Of a stretch of 64,000 nucleotides of DNA, positions 52,636 to 61,709 are shown one piece after another (position 1 is the first letter of the stretch; the number at the start of each line of letters is the position of its first letter). The stretch comes from Pseudoprimorskyibacter insulae. Lineage in GTDB: Bacteria; Pseudomonadota; Alphaproteobacteria; Rhodobacterales; Rhodobacteraceae. A program made the translations under genes and the position numbers. The notes below the pieces were generated by a model. That model made no database searches. It saw only the letters and a program-made list of their open reading frames with translations, and was not told the origin of the DNA. The stretch spans positions 1-64,000 of the forward strand of contig NZ_OMOJ01000001.1 in NCBI RefSeq assembly GCF_900302505.1, written 5' to 3'.

Positions 52636-52923
52636 ATGCCCAAGGGATACATCATCGGACATATCACGGTGCACGACCCCGAAGACTACAAGGAATACAT
52701 CGCGCGTGACACGCCGATCCTTGAGCGTCTGGGCGCCAAGTTCATTGTGCGGGGCGGGCAATCTGAAACTGTTGAGGGCGACACGCAAGATCGCCATGTC
52801 GTCATCGAATTTGAAAGCTACGAAGCGGCCAAGCGCGCCTATCACGATCCCGAATATCAGATCGTCGCCGAGATCCGCCGCCGCAGCGCGACCAGCACCA
52901 TCCTGTTGGTCGAGGGGGTATAA
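52636..52923 (+). CDS. DUF1330 domain protein
   Basis: This 95-aa protein is of the dimeric alpha-beta barrel (ferredoxin-like) superfamily: GYIIGHITVHDPEDYKEYIA at the start, KFIVRGGQSETVEG and VVIEFESYEAAKRAYHDPEY near the end. It has no signal peptide, so it is cytoplasmic. It is encoded between the binding protein and the permeases of the importer, with a four-base overlap-like junction (TAAATG) to the next gene. A role with the imported compound is possible; no activity is established for the family here. Confidence 0.88.
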   Translation: MPKGYIIGHITVHDPEDYKEYIARDTPILERLGAKFIVRGGQSETVEGDTQDRHVVIEFESYEAAKRAYHDPEYQIVAEIRRRSATSTILLVEGV

Positions 52924-54552
52924 ATGAGCGAAGCCACCGGGCCTGTCTTGGCCGCAGACGGAACGCCACTCAAGCGCAGCCTAAGCCGAGCTTTGCGGAT
53001 GCAAAAGCTCAGGGCGTTGGCGCTGGTCGCGCCGCTGCTGCTGTTCGTTCTGGTCACGTTTATCGCGCCGATTGCGGATATGCTGTTCCGCTCGGTCGAG
53101 AACGAGATCGTCGAAAATACGCTTCCGCGCACCGCTGCCGTTCTGGCGGACTGGGATGCCGACCACACCGATTTGCCCGGTGATGATGCCTTTGAGGCCG
53201 CTTATTATGACGTCTTCATCGCAGCCGAACGCAAGCTGCACACCCGCCTTGGGACGCGTCTGAATTACGAACTGACCGGTGTGTCATCGCTGTTCCGCAA
53301 AACTGGGCGTGCGCTTGATGACATCGGCGAGGTGTATCAGGATCAGTTCAAAGCGTTGGACAAGGACTGGGACAAGGGCACCCCTTGGGCCGAGTTGATG
53401 GGCACGCAGGCGTGGATTGACGGGGCTCAGGGTTGGAAAAAGGCCGATGGCCCGCTGGACCGGCTTGTTGTGCGTGATGACATCGCCGCGCTTTTGCCTG
53501 CCACCGCCGCCGCCTATCAGGAATTCGCCGATTTCTCGATCCTCGAGGACGATAAAAGCCCCCTGAAAGAAGAGCCTTGGACCTTGGTCCATAGCGCGCT
53601 TTACACCGATTTGGCCGCGCTAGACGTGTCAGGCTACGGCGGCCCGCGTGCCGAGATGCTCAAAGCCGCCGATGCTCTGGTCGCCACGCCGGAGTTTGAG
53701 ACGATCAACACGCGCGAGGCGCTGATCGACATCGAAGACGGTTGGGCCGATCACGAGGTCTGGCAGACGATCAAGACCTATAGCCCGAAATATACCAGCG
53801 GCTATTTCCTGAACGCCGTCGACATGCAGAAATCGCCCGAAGGCCCGATCATGCGGGACGAGGATGAGCGCATCTATGGCCTGCTGTTCAAGCGCACGAT
53901 CTTTATGTCACTGGCGATCACCATAAGCTGCGTGTTGCTGGCCTATCCGGTGGCGTGGATTCTGGCGAACCTGCCCATGCGCAAGGCGAACCTACTGATG
54001 ATCCTTGTTCTGCTGCCGTTCTGGACCTCGCTTCTGGTGCGGACCTCGGCGTGGAAGGTGATGTTGCAGCAGCAGGGGGTCATCAATGACGTCTTGGTCT
54101 GGCTTGGACTGGTGTCTGATACGGAACGTCTGGTGATGATCAACAACCAGTTCGGCACGATTGTGGCGATGACGCATATCCTGCTGCCGTTCATGATTTT
54201 GCCGATGTATTCGGTGATGCAGACCATCCCGCCCACCTATCTGCGGGCGGCCAAAAGCCTTGGGGCCAACAACTGGACCGCCTTCTGGCGCGTGTATTTC
54301 CCGCAATCGGTGCCGGGCATCGGCGCAGGCTCGATCCTCGTATTCATTCTGGCGATTGGCTACTACATCACTCCGGAAATCGTCGGCGGCACCACGGGTA
54401 CGTTCATTTCGAACCGGATCGCGTATCACATTTCGTCCTCGCTCAACTGGGGCTTGGCGGCGGCACTGGGCACCTTGTTGCTGGCGGTCGTTCTGATCCT
54501 CTACTGGGCCTATGACAAGATTGTCGGCATCGACAACGTGAAGCTGGGGTAA
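52924..54552 (+). CDS. potB: Polyamine-type ABC permease (PotB-like) with large extracytoplasmic insertion
   Basis: At 542 aa this permease is almost twice a normal PotB. The first helix lies at about residues 34-56 (LALVAPLLLFVLVTFIAPIA). Residues ~60-310 then form a hydrophilic domain, expected in the periplasm, with RTAAVLADWDADHTDLPGDD, YDVFIAAERKLHTRL and LIDIEDGWADHEVWQTI. The normal BPD_transp_1 core follows from ~320, with the coupling loop PTYLRAAKSLGANNWTAFW. The start ATG follows TAA of the previous gene directly. The insertion has no recognised fold. Confidence 0.88.
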   Translation: MSEATGPVLAADGTPLKRSLSRALRMQKLRALALVAPLLLFVLVTFIAPIADMLFRSVENEIVENTLPRTAAVLADWDADHTDLPGDDAFEAAYYDVFIAAERKLHTRLGTRLNYELTGVSSLFRKTGRALDDIGEVYQDQFKALDKDWDKGTPWAELMGTQAWIDGAQGWKKADGPLDRLVVRDDIAALLPATAAAYQEFADFSILEDDKSPLKEEPWTLVHSALYTDLAALDVSGYGGPRAEMLKAADALVATPEFETINTREALIDIEDGWADHEVWQTIKTYSPKYTSGYFLNAVDMQKSPEGPIMRDEDERIYGLLFKRTIFMSLAITISCVLLAYPVAWILANLPMRKANLLMILVLLPFWTSLLVRTSAWKVMLQQQGVINDVLVWLGLVSDTERLVMINNQFGTIVAMTHILLPFMILPMYSVMQTIPPTYLRAAKSLGANNWTAFWRVYFPQSVPGIGAGSILVFILAIGYYITPEIVGGTTGTFISNRIAYHISSSLNWGLAAALGTLLLAVVLILYWAYDKIVGIDNVKLG

Positions 54553-54557
54553 TCGAC

Positions 54558-55748
54558 ATGAGCGAGATGACACTGACACCCGCCCGCAAGATGCCCCTGA
54601 GCTTTACCCTGCCTGTTGTCGGGGCCAGTGGCGGCTTTTTCGGCCTGTTCGTCGGCACCGCCAATGGGTCCGGCCTGATGGGCGTTGTGATTGGCTTTCT
54701 TATGCTGGCGGCGATTGCCTATGTGGTCGTCAACGTGGCGGGCAAGACTAAAGAAAAACCCGCGCGTTGGGCCCTTGTGGCGCTGTTCATCGGGCTTGGC
54801 GTGCTGCTGGGCGGTGCGCCGGGCGTCGTGATGGGCCTGCTGTTCGGCTGGTTTGCAGGCTGGTTCGCCTATTTCATCGGATTCGGCCGGTATCGGCAGG
54901 ATCTGGCACCTTACCTGACGTCTGGGCAGGTGTTGTGGGAGTATGCTTTCCGCATTCTGTGCGGCGCGATTTTCGTTTTCCTGATCACACCAATCATCGT
55001 GGTCATGCCGCTGTCCTTCAACGCGCAAGATTTCTTTACCTTCACCCCGGAAATGCTGCGCTTTGATCCCGAAGGCTACAGCCTGAAGCATTACCGTGAT
55101 TTCCTGACCTCCAGCGAATGGCAGGGGGCGCTGCGCAACTCGCTTATGATCGCGCCCGCCGCGACGATCCTGTCGGTTGGGTTTGGCACTTTGGCCGCCA
55201 TCGGCCTAAGCCAGCCGCATGTTCCGTTCCGCCGTGCGATTATGGCGATCCTGATTTCGCCGATGATCGTACCGCTGATTATCTCGGCGGCGGGGATGTA
55301 CTTCTTCTATTCGCGTATTGGCTTGCAGGGCACGTATTTCGGCGTGGTTCTGGCCCATGCCGCATTGGGGATTCCGTTTGTTATCATCACGGTAACCGCA
55401 ACCCTGGTTGGCTTTGACCGATCATTGGTGCGGGCTGCGGCAAACATGGGCGCGGACCCTGTCACCACCTTCTTCCGCGTGCAGATGCCGTTGATCCTGC
55501 CGGGCGTCATCTCGGGCGCTCTGTTCGCCTTTATCACCAGCTTCGACGAAGTGGTCGTTGTGCTGTTCGTCGGCTCGGCCAAACAACAGACCCTGCCGTG
55601 GCAAATGTTCACCGGTCTACGTGAACAGATCAGCCCGACCATTCTGGCCGTTGCGACGATTTTGGTTGCAGTCTCGATTGCGCTTCTCGCTACGGTTGAG
55701 ATGCTTCGCCGCCGGTCCGAACGTCTGCGTGGGATGAGTCCGGGGTAA
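54558..55748 (+). CDS. potC: Polyamine-type ABC permease (PotC-like) with extra N-terminal helices
   Basis: At 396 aa this is about 120 residues longer than PotC. Before the usual core it carries three to four additional hydrophobic segments (GFFGLFVGTANGSGLMGVVI, GLGVLLGGAPGVVMGLLFGW). The standard core starts near residue 135 (YAFRILCGAIFVFLITPIIV) with coupling loop RAAANMGADPVTTFFRVQMP and the common SFDEVVVVLFVG. It pairs with the potB-like permease, whose stop lies 5 bp upstream. Operon end; no strong terminator was recognised before lepB. Confidence 0.88.
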   Translation: MSEMTLTPARKMPLSFTLPVVGASGGFFGLFVGTANGSGLMGVVIGFLMLAAIAYVVVNVAGKTKEKPARWALVALFIGLGVLLGGAPGVVMGLLFGWFAGWFAYFIGFGRYRQDLAPYLTSGQVLWEYAFRILCGAIFVFLITPIIVVMPLSFNAQDFFTFTPEMLRFDPEGYSLKHYRDFLTSSEWQGALRNSLMIAPAATILSVGFGTLAAIGLSQPHVPFRRAIMAILISPMIVPLIISAAGMYFFYSRIGLQGTYFGVVLAHAALGIPFVIITVTATLVGFDRSLVRAAANMGADPVTTFFRVQMPLILPGVISGALFAFITSFDEVVVVLFVGSAKQQTLPWQMFTGLREQISPTILAVATILVAVSIALLATVEMLRRRSERLRGMSPG

Positions 55749-55800
55749 TTCGGGCTCAATTCTCCCCCTAAACACAACGCAATAGCCAATGGTGTTGCTT

Positions 55801-55830
55801 GACTTTCACGTCAGTGACAATCATGTAAAC
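55801..55830 (+). promoter_or_regulatory. Possible lepB promoter region
   Basis: TTGACT (about 55799-55804) is followed 17 bp later by CATGTA. An inverted repeat TCAC-GTCA-GTGA lies between. The -10 match is poor. Confidence 0.25.
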
Positions 55831-55854
55831 TGGCATTCGAAAATGGGGACAGTA

Positions 55855-56685
55855 ATGGCATCCGAAGCGAAAGCTCAAAATGGTTTTGTCGAAACTATCA
55901 AGACCATCGTTTACGCACTGCTGATCGCGGGTGTTTTCAGAACCCTGTTTTTTCAGCCTTTTTGGATTCCGTCGGGTTCCATGAAAGACACGCTCCTGAT
56001 CGGAGATTTCCTTTTCGTTAATAAGATGGCTTACGGATATAGCTATTCGTCCTGCCCCTCCATTCGGGTGCCGGGAATCGAAATTGACGCAAAGGACATC
56101 TGCGGATTTCTGGACGGCGATAACAAGCGTTTCTTGGGCAGCGAACCCAAGCGCGGCGATGTGGCCGTTTTCCGTCACCCGGTGACGGGCCGAGACTTCA
56201 TCAAGCGGGTGGTTGGCCTGCCGGGTGAAAAGATTCAGGTGCGCGACGGTGTGCTGTTCATCAATGGTGAACCGGTTGAGCTGAAAGACATGCCCGATTT
56301 CGTCGAAACGGCCGAAGCACAGGGCCCGCAGGGTCTGCGTCCGCGTTGTGCCAACGGTCCGGTCGGCGAAGGTGCGGATTGCATCAAGACCCGCCAAACC
56401 GAAACTCTGCCGAATGGGGTCGAACATTCGATCCTGAACATCGGCACGCAAGGGTCGGACAACACTCCGGTCTACACCGTGCCGGAAGGCCATTACTTCA
56501 TGATGGGCGACAACCGCGACAACTCCTCGGATAGCCGTATCCCAAGTACCGCAGGCGGCGTTGGCTATGTGCCCTTCGAAAACCTTGTTGGGCGTGCGGA
56601 TCGTATCATGTTCTCATCTGGTGGCAGTTCGATGCTGTTCTTCTGGACGTGGCGTAGCGACCGTTTCTTCAAGGGGATCCAGTGA
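55855..56685 (+). CDS. lepB: Signal peptidase I
   Basis: This enzyme cleaves signal peptides of exported proteins at the periplasmic face. It is 276 aa with an N-terminal helix ([20 protein letters not shown]), catalytic Ser42 in [11 protein letters not shown], general-base Lys117 in [14 protein letters not shown], and [13 protein letters not shown] (box E). The start is taken as ATG 55855, with GGGGAC upstream; ATG 55843 is an alternative. The gene overlaps rnc by four bases. Confidence 0.95.
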   Translation: MASEAKAQNGFVETIKTIVYALLIAGVFRTLFFQPFWIPSGSMKDTLLIGDFLFVNKMAYGYSYSSCPSIRVPGIEIDAKDICGFLDGDNKRFLGSEPKRGDVAVFRHPVTGRDFIKRVVGLPGEKIQVRDGVLFINGEPVELKDMPDFVETAEAQGPQGLRPRCANGPVGEGADCIKTRQTETLPNGVEHSILNIGTQGSDNTPVYTVPEGHYFMMGDNRDNSSDSRIPSTAGGVGYVPFENLVGRADRIMFSSGGSSMLFFWTWRSDRFFKGIQ

Positions 56686-57359
56686 AGCTATCGGCGGATC
56701 TGATTGAGTTTCAAACACGGCTGGGACATGCGTTTTCCCAGCCTGAACTTTTGCTGCGTGCTGTCACGCATTCGTCCATGTCCTCGCCCGTGCGCCAAGA
56801 CAACCAGCGGCTGGAATTTCTGGGCGACCGGGTTCTGGGGCTGGTGATGGCGCAGGCCATTCTTGAGGCCGATGCCTCCGCCAGCGAAGGCCTGCTTGCC
56901 CCACGATTCAATGCCTTGGTCCGCAAGGAAACCTGCGCCGACGTGGCCCGCGAAATCGCCTTGGGCGACGTAATGAAGCTGGGCCGGTCCGAAATGATGT
57001 CGGGCGGTCGCCGCAAACAGGCCCTGCTGGGCGACGCGATGGAGGCGGTGATTGCCGCTGTCTATCTGGATGGTGGCTTCGAAGCCGCCCAAGCGGTGAT
57101 CCTTCGCCTTTGGGGTAAGCGTATTCACACGGTTGACGCCGATGCGCGGGACGCCAAGACCGCGCTTCAGGAATGGGCGCAGGCCCGCCGGATGCCACCG
57201 CCGAAATACGTGGAACTGTCCCGCACTGGCCCGGACCACGCTCCGATCTTCACCATCGAAGCCCAGCTTCAGAGCGGTGAAAGCGCCAAGGCGACAGCCG
57301 GGTCAAAGCGGCAGGCCGAACAGGCCGCAGCCGAGGCCTTGCTGGCCAAGATGACCTGA
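56682..57359 (+). CDS. rnc: Ribonuclease III
   Basis: This dsRNA-specific endonuclease for rRNA and mRNA processing is 225 aa. The catalytic signature is [19 protein letters not shown], the second acidic site is [19 protein letters not shown], and the C-terminal dsRBD (residues ~150-222) includes [19 protein letters not shown]. The start is GTG, overlapping the lepB stop. In most relatives era follows directly, but here a transporter gene intervenes. Confidence 0.95.
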   Translation: MKLSADLIEFQTRLGHAFSQPELLLRAVTHSSMSSPVRQDNQRLEFLGDRVLGLVMAQAILEADASASEGLLAPRFNALVRKETCADVAREIALGDVMKLGRSEMMSGGRRKQALLGDAMEAVIAAVYLDGGFEAAQAVILRLWGKRIHTVDADARDAKTALQEWAQARRMPPPKYVELSRTGPDHAPIFTIEAQLQSGESAKATAGSKRQAEQAAAEALLAKMT

Positions 57360-57375
57360 GCGGACAAGCGCCTGT

Positions 57376-58239
57376 ATGACGGCCAACCTGCGCGGCAGCC
57401 TGTTTATGATCCTCGCCATGGGCTTGTTCGCGGTCGAGGATATGCTGTTCAAATTCGCGACCCTGACCGCCCCTGTCGGCCCGAGTGTCATCGTCTTCGC
57501 CTTGATCGGTTTGGTCTGCTTCGGGGCAATGTGCGCCTTTCGCGGCCAAGCGATCCTCCCTGCCGCTGCATTCGACCGGACCATGCTGATCCGCACGGTC
57601 TGCGAAGTGACAGCGCGGGCGTTTTTTGCCCTGTCCTTGCTCTTGGCGCCGCTGACCACGACGACAGCCATTTTGCAGGCCACGCCGCTGGTTGTGGTTT
57701 TGGCCGCCGCTGTTCTGCTGAAAACGCCGGTCAGTCGTCGTCAGTGGGTTGGGCTCATCTTGGGATTTGGCGGGGTTCTGCTGATCCTGCGGCCCGCGCC
57801 ATCGCTGTTCGACGCCACGGCCATTCTGGCCATTGTCGCCACGCTTGGCTTTGCGGGCCGGGATCTGGCAACGCGGCTAAGCTCTGCCAGCCTGTCGGGG
57901 CAGCAACTTGGTGTTCTGGGGTTCGGGGCGCTGCTGATTGGCGGCGTAATGCTGACGGCGTTGAACCCAGCCGAGGCAGCGGTGCCGCAAGGCCCGGCAC
58001 TGGTCTATTTGCTGGGCACGGGCCTGTTCGGCGTCTTGGCCTATTCCAGCCTGACGATGGCCATGCGCACCGGCGACATCCCAAAGGTCACGCCTTTCCG
58101 CTATACGCGCCTGCTGTTCGCAACCGCGCTCGCCATGGCGATCTTTGGCGAACGGCCCGATCTGACCACGCTGATTGGTGGCGCGATTGTCGTTGCCAGT
58201 GGCCTTTATGCGCTGGTGCCGCCATCCCGCCGCGTGTGA
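57376..58239 (+). CDS. EamA-family (DMT superfamily) transporter
   Basis: This 287-aa inner-membrane protein has ten predicted helices in two EamA repeats. The first repeat begins GSLFMILAMGLFAVEDMLFK and contains TTAILQATPLVVVLAAAVLL. The second begins ALLIGGVMLTAL and contains SLTMAMRTGDIPKVTPFRYT. The family exports amino acids, nucleosides or drugs, and the substrate cannot be predicted. It sits between rnc and era, 16 bp after rnc, interrupting a conserved gene pair; the GC content does not obviously differ. Confidence 0.9.
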   Translation: MTANLRGSLFMILAMGLFAVEDMLFKFATLTAPVGPSVIVFALIGLVCFGAMCAFRGQAILPAAAFDRTMLIRTVCEVTARAFFALSLLLAPLTTTTAILQATPLVVVLAAAVLLKTPVSRRQWVGLILGFGGVLLILRPAPSLFDATAILAIVATLGFAGRDLATRLSSASLSGQQLGVLGFGALLIGGVMLTALNPAEAAVPQGPALVYLLGTGLFGVLAYSSLTMAMRTGDIPKVTPFRYTRLLFATALAMAIFGERPDLTTLIGGAIVVASGLYALVPPSRRV

Positions 58240-58306
58240 GCTTTGCTTGCAGTTTCCCCCCGCATCGGGATATGGCTGCGTATCGCCCAAACCGCAGGAT
58301 AGCCCC

Positions 58307-59215
58307 ATGACCCAACGCGCCGGATTCGTCGCCCTGATCGGAGAGCCCAACGCGGGCAAATCCACCCTGACCAATGCTATGGTGGGGGCCAAAGTCTCGA
58401 TCGTGACCCACAAGGTGCAAACCACCCGTGCCCGCATTCGGGGCGTCGCGCTGGAAGGGGACACACAGATCGTATTCGTCGACACGCCCGGCCTGTTCAA
58501 GCCGCGCCGCCGGCTGGATCGCGCGATGGTGGCGGCTGCTTGGGGCGGGGCGGCTGATGCGGATATCGTGGTGCTTCTGGTCGAGGCGCACCGGGGCATT
58601 ACGGCAGGCGTGGATACGATCCTCGAAGGGCTGCAAGACATCGGCAAGGGCCGCAAGGTTGCGCTGGCGATCAACAAGATCGACCGGGTTGAGGCGGCAT
58701 CGTTGCTAAAGCTTAGCCAGACGCTCAATGAAAAATACCCCTTTGTCCGCAGCTTCATGATCTCGGCCGAAAAGGGCCACGGCATCAAAGACCTGCGCAA
58801 ATGGCTGGCGGCAGAATTGCCCGAAGGCCCGTGGCTTTACCCCGAGGACCAGATTGCCGATCTGCCCATGCGCATGATCGCGGCGGAAATGACGCGCGAA
58901 AAGCTGACACTGCGGCTGCATCAGGAACTGCCCTATCAGTTGACGGTGGAAACCGAGAACTGGGAAGAACGCGCCGATGGTAGCGCCCGGATCGATCAGG
59001 TCGTCTATGTCAGTCGCGATGGGCACAAAGGCATCTTGCTGGGCCATAAGGGCGAGACGATCAAAGCCGTGTCCAAAGCCGCGCGGGAAGAGCTGGAAGA
59101 ATTCCTTGGCCGCCGCATTCACCTGTTCTTGCAGGTGAAAGTGCGCGAGCGCTGGCTGGAGGAGGCCGAGCGTTACAGCGAAATGGGCCTCAATTTCAAG
59201 GACGGCAATGCCTGA
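58307..59215 (+). CDS. era: GTPase Era
   Basis: Era is a GTPase that binds the 3' end of 16S rRNA during 30S assembly. It is 302 aa: G1 GEPNAGKST (residues ~11-19), G3 DTPG, G4 NKID, and a C-terminal KH domain (LLGHKGETIKAVSKAAREEL). ATG 58307 is chosen because TQRAGFVALIGEPNAGKST is the family start, although the ribosome site is weak (GGATAG). It overlaps the next gene by eight bases. Confidence 0.95.
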   Translation: MTQRAGFVALIGEPNAGKSTLTNAMVGAKVSIVTHKVQTTRARIRGVALEGDTQIVFVDTPGLFKPRRRLDRAMVAAAWGGAADADIVVLLVEAHRGITAGVDTILEGLQDIGKGRKVALAINKIDRVEAASLLKLSQTLNEKYPFVRSFMISAEKGHGIKDLRKWLAAELPEGPWLYPEDQIADLPMRMIAAEMTREKLTLRLHQELPYQLTVETENWEERADGSARIDQVVYVSRDGHKGILLGHKGETIKAVSKAAREELEEFLGRRIHLFLQVKVRERWLEEAERYSEMGLNFKDGNA

Positions 59216-59543
59216 AGCCCGCCTGTCGACTGACATTTGGGTCCATGCCTATCGCCGTCGGCTTGATCTGCTGGGCATTCCGGCGATGATCGTGGCGCGT
59301 GGTGACAAGACCGCCGGGGCGGTGCTGGTCAAACTGAACACGCTGGATGGGCAGGCGCGCGCTTTCACCCGCCAGTATGACCTGATGACCGGCGCACGGC
59401 GCTGGGATGTGCTGGCCGATGGGGCCGAGGCCGATGTCGACGCCTCAATCCGCAATCAGCGCAGCTTTGACCCGGACCTGTGGGTGATTGAGGTGGAAGA
59501 CCGCCTTGGCCGTCATTTGCTGGACCAAGAAGGCCTGTCCTGA
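59208..59543 (+). CDS. DUF1491 protein
   Basis: This 111-aa alphaproteobacterial protein of unknown function is regularly found between era and recO. It opens RLSTDIWVHAYRRRLDLLGI, continues with VARGDKTAGAVLVKLNTLDG, and ends with DPDLWVIEVEDRLGRHLL. No signal peptide or membrane helix is seen. Its start overlaps the era stop, implying coupling to the ribosome-assembly GTPase. Confidence 0.9.
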   Translation: MPEARLSTDIWVHAYRRRLDLLGIPAMIVARGDKTAGAVLVKLNTLDGQARAFTRQYDLMTGARRWDVLADGAEADVDASIRNQRSFDPDLWVIEVEDRLGRHLLDQEGLS

Positions 59544-59585
59544 ACCGGCCTTTACAATCACCGGTTCCCGCCGCCACATAGGCCC

Positions 59586-60311
59586 ATGGATTGGCGCGAT
59601 ACCGGCATACTTCTGAGCACCCGAAAGCATGGCGAAACCTCGGCCATCATCGAGGTGTTTACGCCCGATCACGGGCGGCACGCGGGCGTTGTGCGTGGCG
59701 GGACCAGCCGCAAACTTGCCCCCAGCCTGCAACCGGGTGCGCAACTGGATGTCAGCTGGCGCGCCCGGCTTGAGGACCACATCGGCGCGTTTACAGTCGA
59801 GCCGCAGCGCAGTCGCGCCGCCCACGCTATGGGCGACCGATTGTCACTGGCCGGGCTGAACGCGGTCGTGGGCCTGCTGGCCTTTGCCCTACCGGAACGC
59901 GAACCGCATCCTGATCTGTACACCCGGACCGAAGCCTTGCTGGATCTTTTGGGTCAGTCCGACATCTGGCCGCTGGGCTATCTACGTTGGGAACTGGCGT
60001 TGCTGGAAGACATGGGTTTTGGCCTTGATCTGAGCTGTTGCGCGGTCACCGGGGCAACCGAAGGGCTTGAATTTGTGTCACCGCGCAGTGGACGGGCGGT
60101 GTCGGCGGCGGGGGCCGGTGCATGGAAAGAACGGCTGTTGCCGCTGCCGCCCTGCATGTTGGGCCAAGGCGACGCGCCCGATAATGAGATCTTGCAGGCC
60201 CTGCGCACCACCGGGCATTTCCTGGAACACCACCTTGCCCCGCAGCTGCGCGGCAGGCCCATTCCGGCGGCACGGGGCCAGTTCCTGGATCGCTTGGCCC
60301 GCCGCGCCTAA
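59586..60311 (+). CDS. recO: DNA repair protein RecO
   Basis: RecO helps load RecA in the RecF pathway. It is 241 aa with an N-terminal OB fold ([36 protein letters not shown]) and a helical C-terminal domain ([20 protein letters not shown]). The zinc-finger cysteines of some RecO proteins are absent; only a CC pair is seen near residue 152. It lies 42 bp after DUF1491, in the conserved lepB-rnc-era-recO neighbourhood. Confidence 0.93.
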   Translation: MDWRDTGILLSTRKHGETSAIIEVFTPDHGRHAGVVRGGTSRKLAPSLQPGAQLDVSWRARLEDHIGAFTVEPQRSRAAHAMGDRLSLAGLNAVVGLLAFALPEREPHPDLYTRTEALLDLLGQSDIWPLGYLRWELALLEDMGFGLDLSCCAVTGATEGLEFVSPRSGRAVSAAGAGAWKERLLPLPPCMLGQGDAPDNEILQALRTTGHFLEHHLAPQLRGRPIPAARGQFLDRLARRA

Positions 60312-60354
60312 GCGCCCCCTTTCCCCGCCTTGAAATCCCGGCTAGACCTTGGCC

Positions 60355-61014
60355 ATGATCTGGACTGTTCCGAATATTCTGACTGTTTTGCGCCTCTTGG
60401 CCGCGCCGGGCATTGCTGCGGCGTTCTTGCTGTTGATGCGTCCCTATGCCGATTGGGTCGCGTTGATCCTGTTCCTGTTGGCATCGGTCACCGATTGGTT
60501 CGATGGCTATCTGGCCCGCGCGTGGAACCAAACCACCAAGCTGGGCACCATGCTGGACCCGATTGCCGATAAGGCGATGGTGGTCATTGCGCTGGCCGTG
60601 CTTATTGGGCTTTCGTCGCTCTCGCCTTGGCTGTTGTTTCCGGCCACGTTGATCCTGTTCCGCGAAGTCTTTGTATCTGGCTTGCGCGAATTTCTGGGCG
60701 ACACGGCAGGGACGTTGAAAGTGACCAAGTTGGCCAAGTGGAAAACCACCGTGCAGATGGTGGCGATTACTGTGCTTTTGGCCCACGGGCTGGTCGAGCA
60801 TTACTTTGGCATGGCGGTCTTTGGGATGGACAACGCGATGGTTGACGCCATCCTTAGCGGGGCCGAGCAGGACGAACTGGGCCTGCGGTCGCTGCGCGAT
60901 GGCGTATCTTGGACGGCGCATGGCGGCGTGGCCCTGCTATGGCTGGCTGCCCTGCTGACGCTGATTACCGGGTTCGACTATTTCCGCAAGGCAATGCCGT
61001 ACTTGAAAGGATGA
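60355..61014 (+). CDS. pgsA: CDP-diacylglycerol-glycerol-3-phosphate 3-phosphatidyltransferase
   Basis: This membrane enzyme makes phosphatidylglycerophosphate from CDP-diacylglycerol and glycerol-3-phosphate. It is 219 aa. The CDP-alcohol phosphotransferase signature DGX2ARX8GX3DX3D is complete (DWFDGYLARAWNQTTKLG then TMLDPIADK). The N-terminus MIWTVPNILTVLRLLAAPGI begins at ATG 60355; a TTG two codons earlier is possible. The moaD start follows 2 bases after its stop. Confidence 0.94.
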   Translation: MIWTVPNILTVLRLLAAPGIAAAFLLLMRPYADWVALILFLLASVTDWFDGYLARAWNQTTKLGTMLDPIADKAMVVIALAVLIGLSSLSPWLLFPATLILFREVFVSGLREFLGDTAGTLKVTKLAKWKTTVQMVAITVLLAHGLVEHYFGMAVFGMDNAMVDAILSGAEQDELGLRSLRDGVSWTAHGGVALLWLAALLTLITGFDYFRKAMPYLKG

Positions 61015-61016
61015 CT

Positions 61017-61262
61017 ATGGACGTTCTGTATTTCGCATGGGTCCGGGAACGCATTGGCCTTCCCAAGGAACGGATTGAAACGACCGCGGCAACCGTGGCC
61101 GAGTTGGTGGAAGAACTGAAAGCCCGCGAAGAACGCTATGAGGCCGCCTTTGCCGATCTGTCGGCGCTGCGCGTTGCCGTGGATCAGGAGCTGACCGATT
61201 TTGACGCCCCGCTGGCGGGCGTGCGCGAAGTGGCGTTCTTTCCGCCGATGACCGGGGGCTAA
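61017..61262 (+). CDS. moaD: Molybdopterin synthase small subunit MoaD
   Basis: MoaD is the ubiquitin-like sulfur carrier of molybdopterin synthase. It is 81 aa, ending in the required double glycine (FFPPMTGG), the site of thiocarboxylation. AAAGG lies 6 bases before the ATG at 61017; an ATG two codons earlier overlaps the pgsA stop. It is followed by moaE after 3 bp, so both subunits are co-translated. Confidence 0.93.
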   Translation: MDVLYFAWVRERIGLPKERIETTAATVAELVEELKAREERYEAAFADLSALRVAVDQELTDFDAPLAGVREVAFFPPMTGG

Positions 61263-61265
61263 CCC

Positions 61266-61709
61266 ATGCGGATCAGCATTCAGGAAGCGCCCTTCGATCT
61301 GGGGCAAGAGGCCGATCAATTCGCCGCAGGCCGTGTCGATATGGGCGCGATTGTCACCTTTACCGGCGTTGTGCGGAATTCGGCCAAGGGCGATCTTGCT
61401 GCGATGGAGATCGAGCATTACCCCGGCATGACCGAAAAGGCGATTGAGGCCATCGCGCAGCAGGCCAAGGACCGTTGGTCGCTGGGCGATGTGATGGTGA
61501 TCCACCGCTATGGCCGCTTGGTGCCGGGCGACAAGATCATGATGGTTGCCACCGCGTCCCCGCACCGGGTCGATGCGTTTGAAGCGGCCGAATTCCTGAT
61601 GGATTACCTGAAATCCCGCGCGCCCTTCTGGAAAAAGGAATTCGCAGCCGATGGCGCGGATTGGGTTGCGGCCAAGGACGAAGACGAAGACGCCCTGAGC
61701 CGTTGGTGA
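61266..61709 (+). CDS. moaE: Molybdopterin synthase large subunit MoaE
   Basis: MoaE transfers sulfur from MoaD to precursor Z, making molybdopterin. It is 147 aa with the family blocks GAIVTFTGVVRNSAKG, LEIEHYPGMTEK-type (here MEIEHYPGMTEKAIEAIA), VMVIHRYGRLVPGDKIM and KSRAPFWKKEF with the active-site lysines. It ends immediately before the convergent saccharopine dehydrogenase gene, with no terminator between. Confidence 0.94.
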   Translation: MRISIQEAPFDLGQEADQFAAGRVDMGAIVTFTGVVRNSAKGDLAAMEIEHYPGMTEKAIEAIAQQAKDRWSLGDVMVIHRYGRLVPGDKIMMVATASPHRVDAFEAAEFLMDYLKSRAPFWKKEFAADGADWVAAKDEDEDALSRW

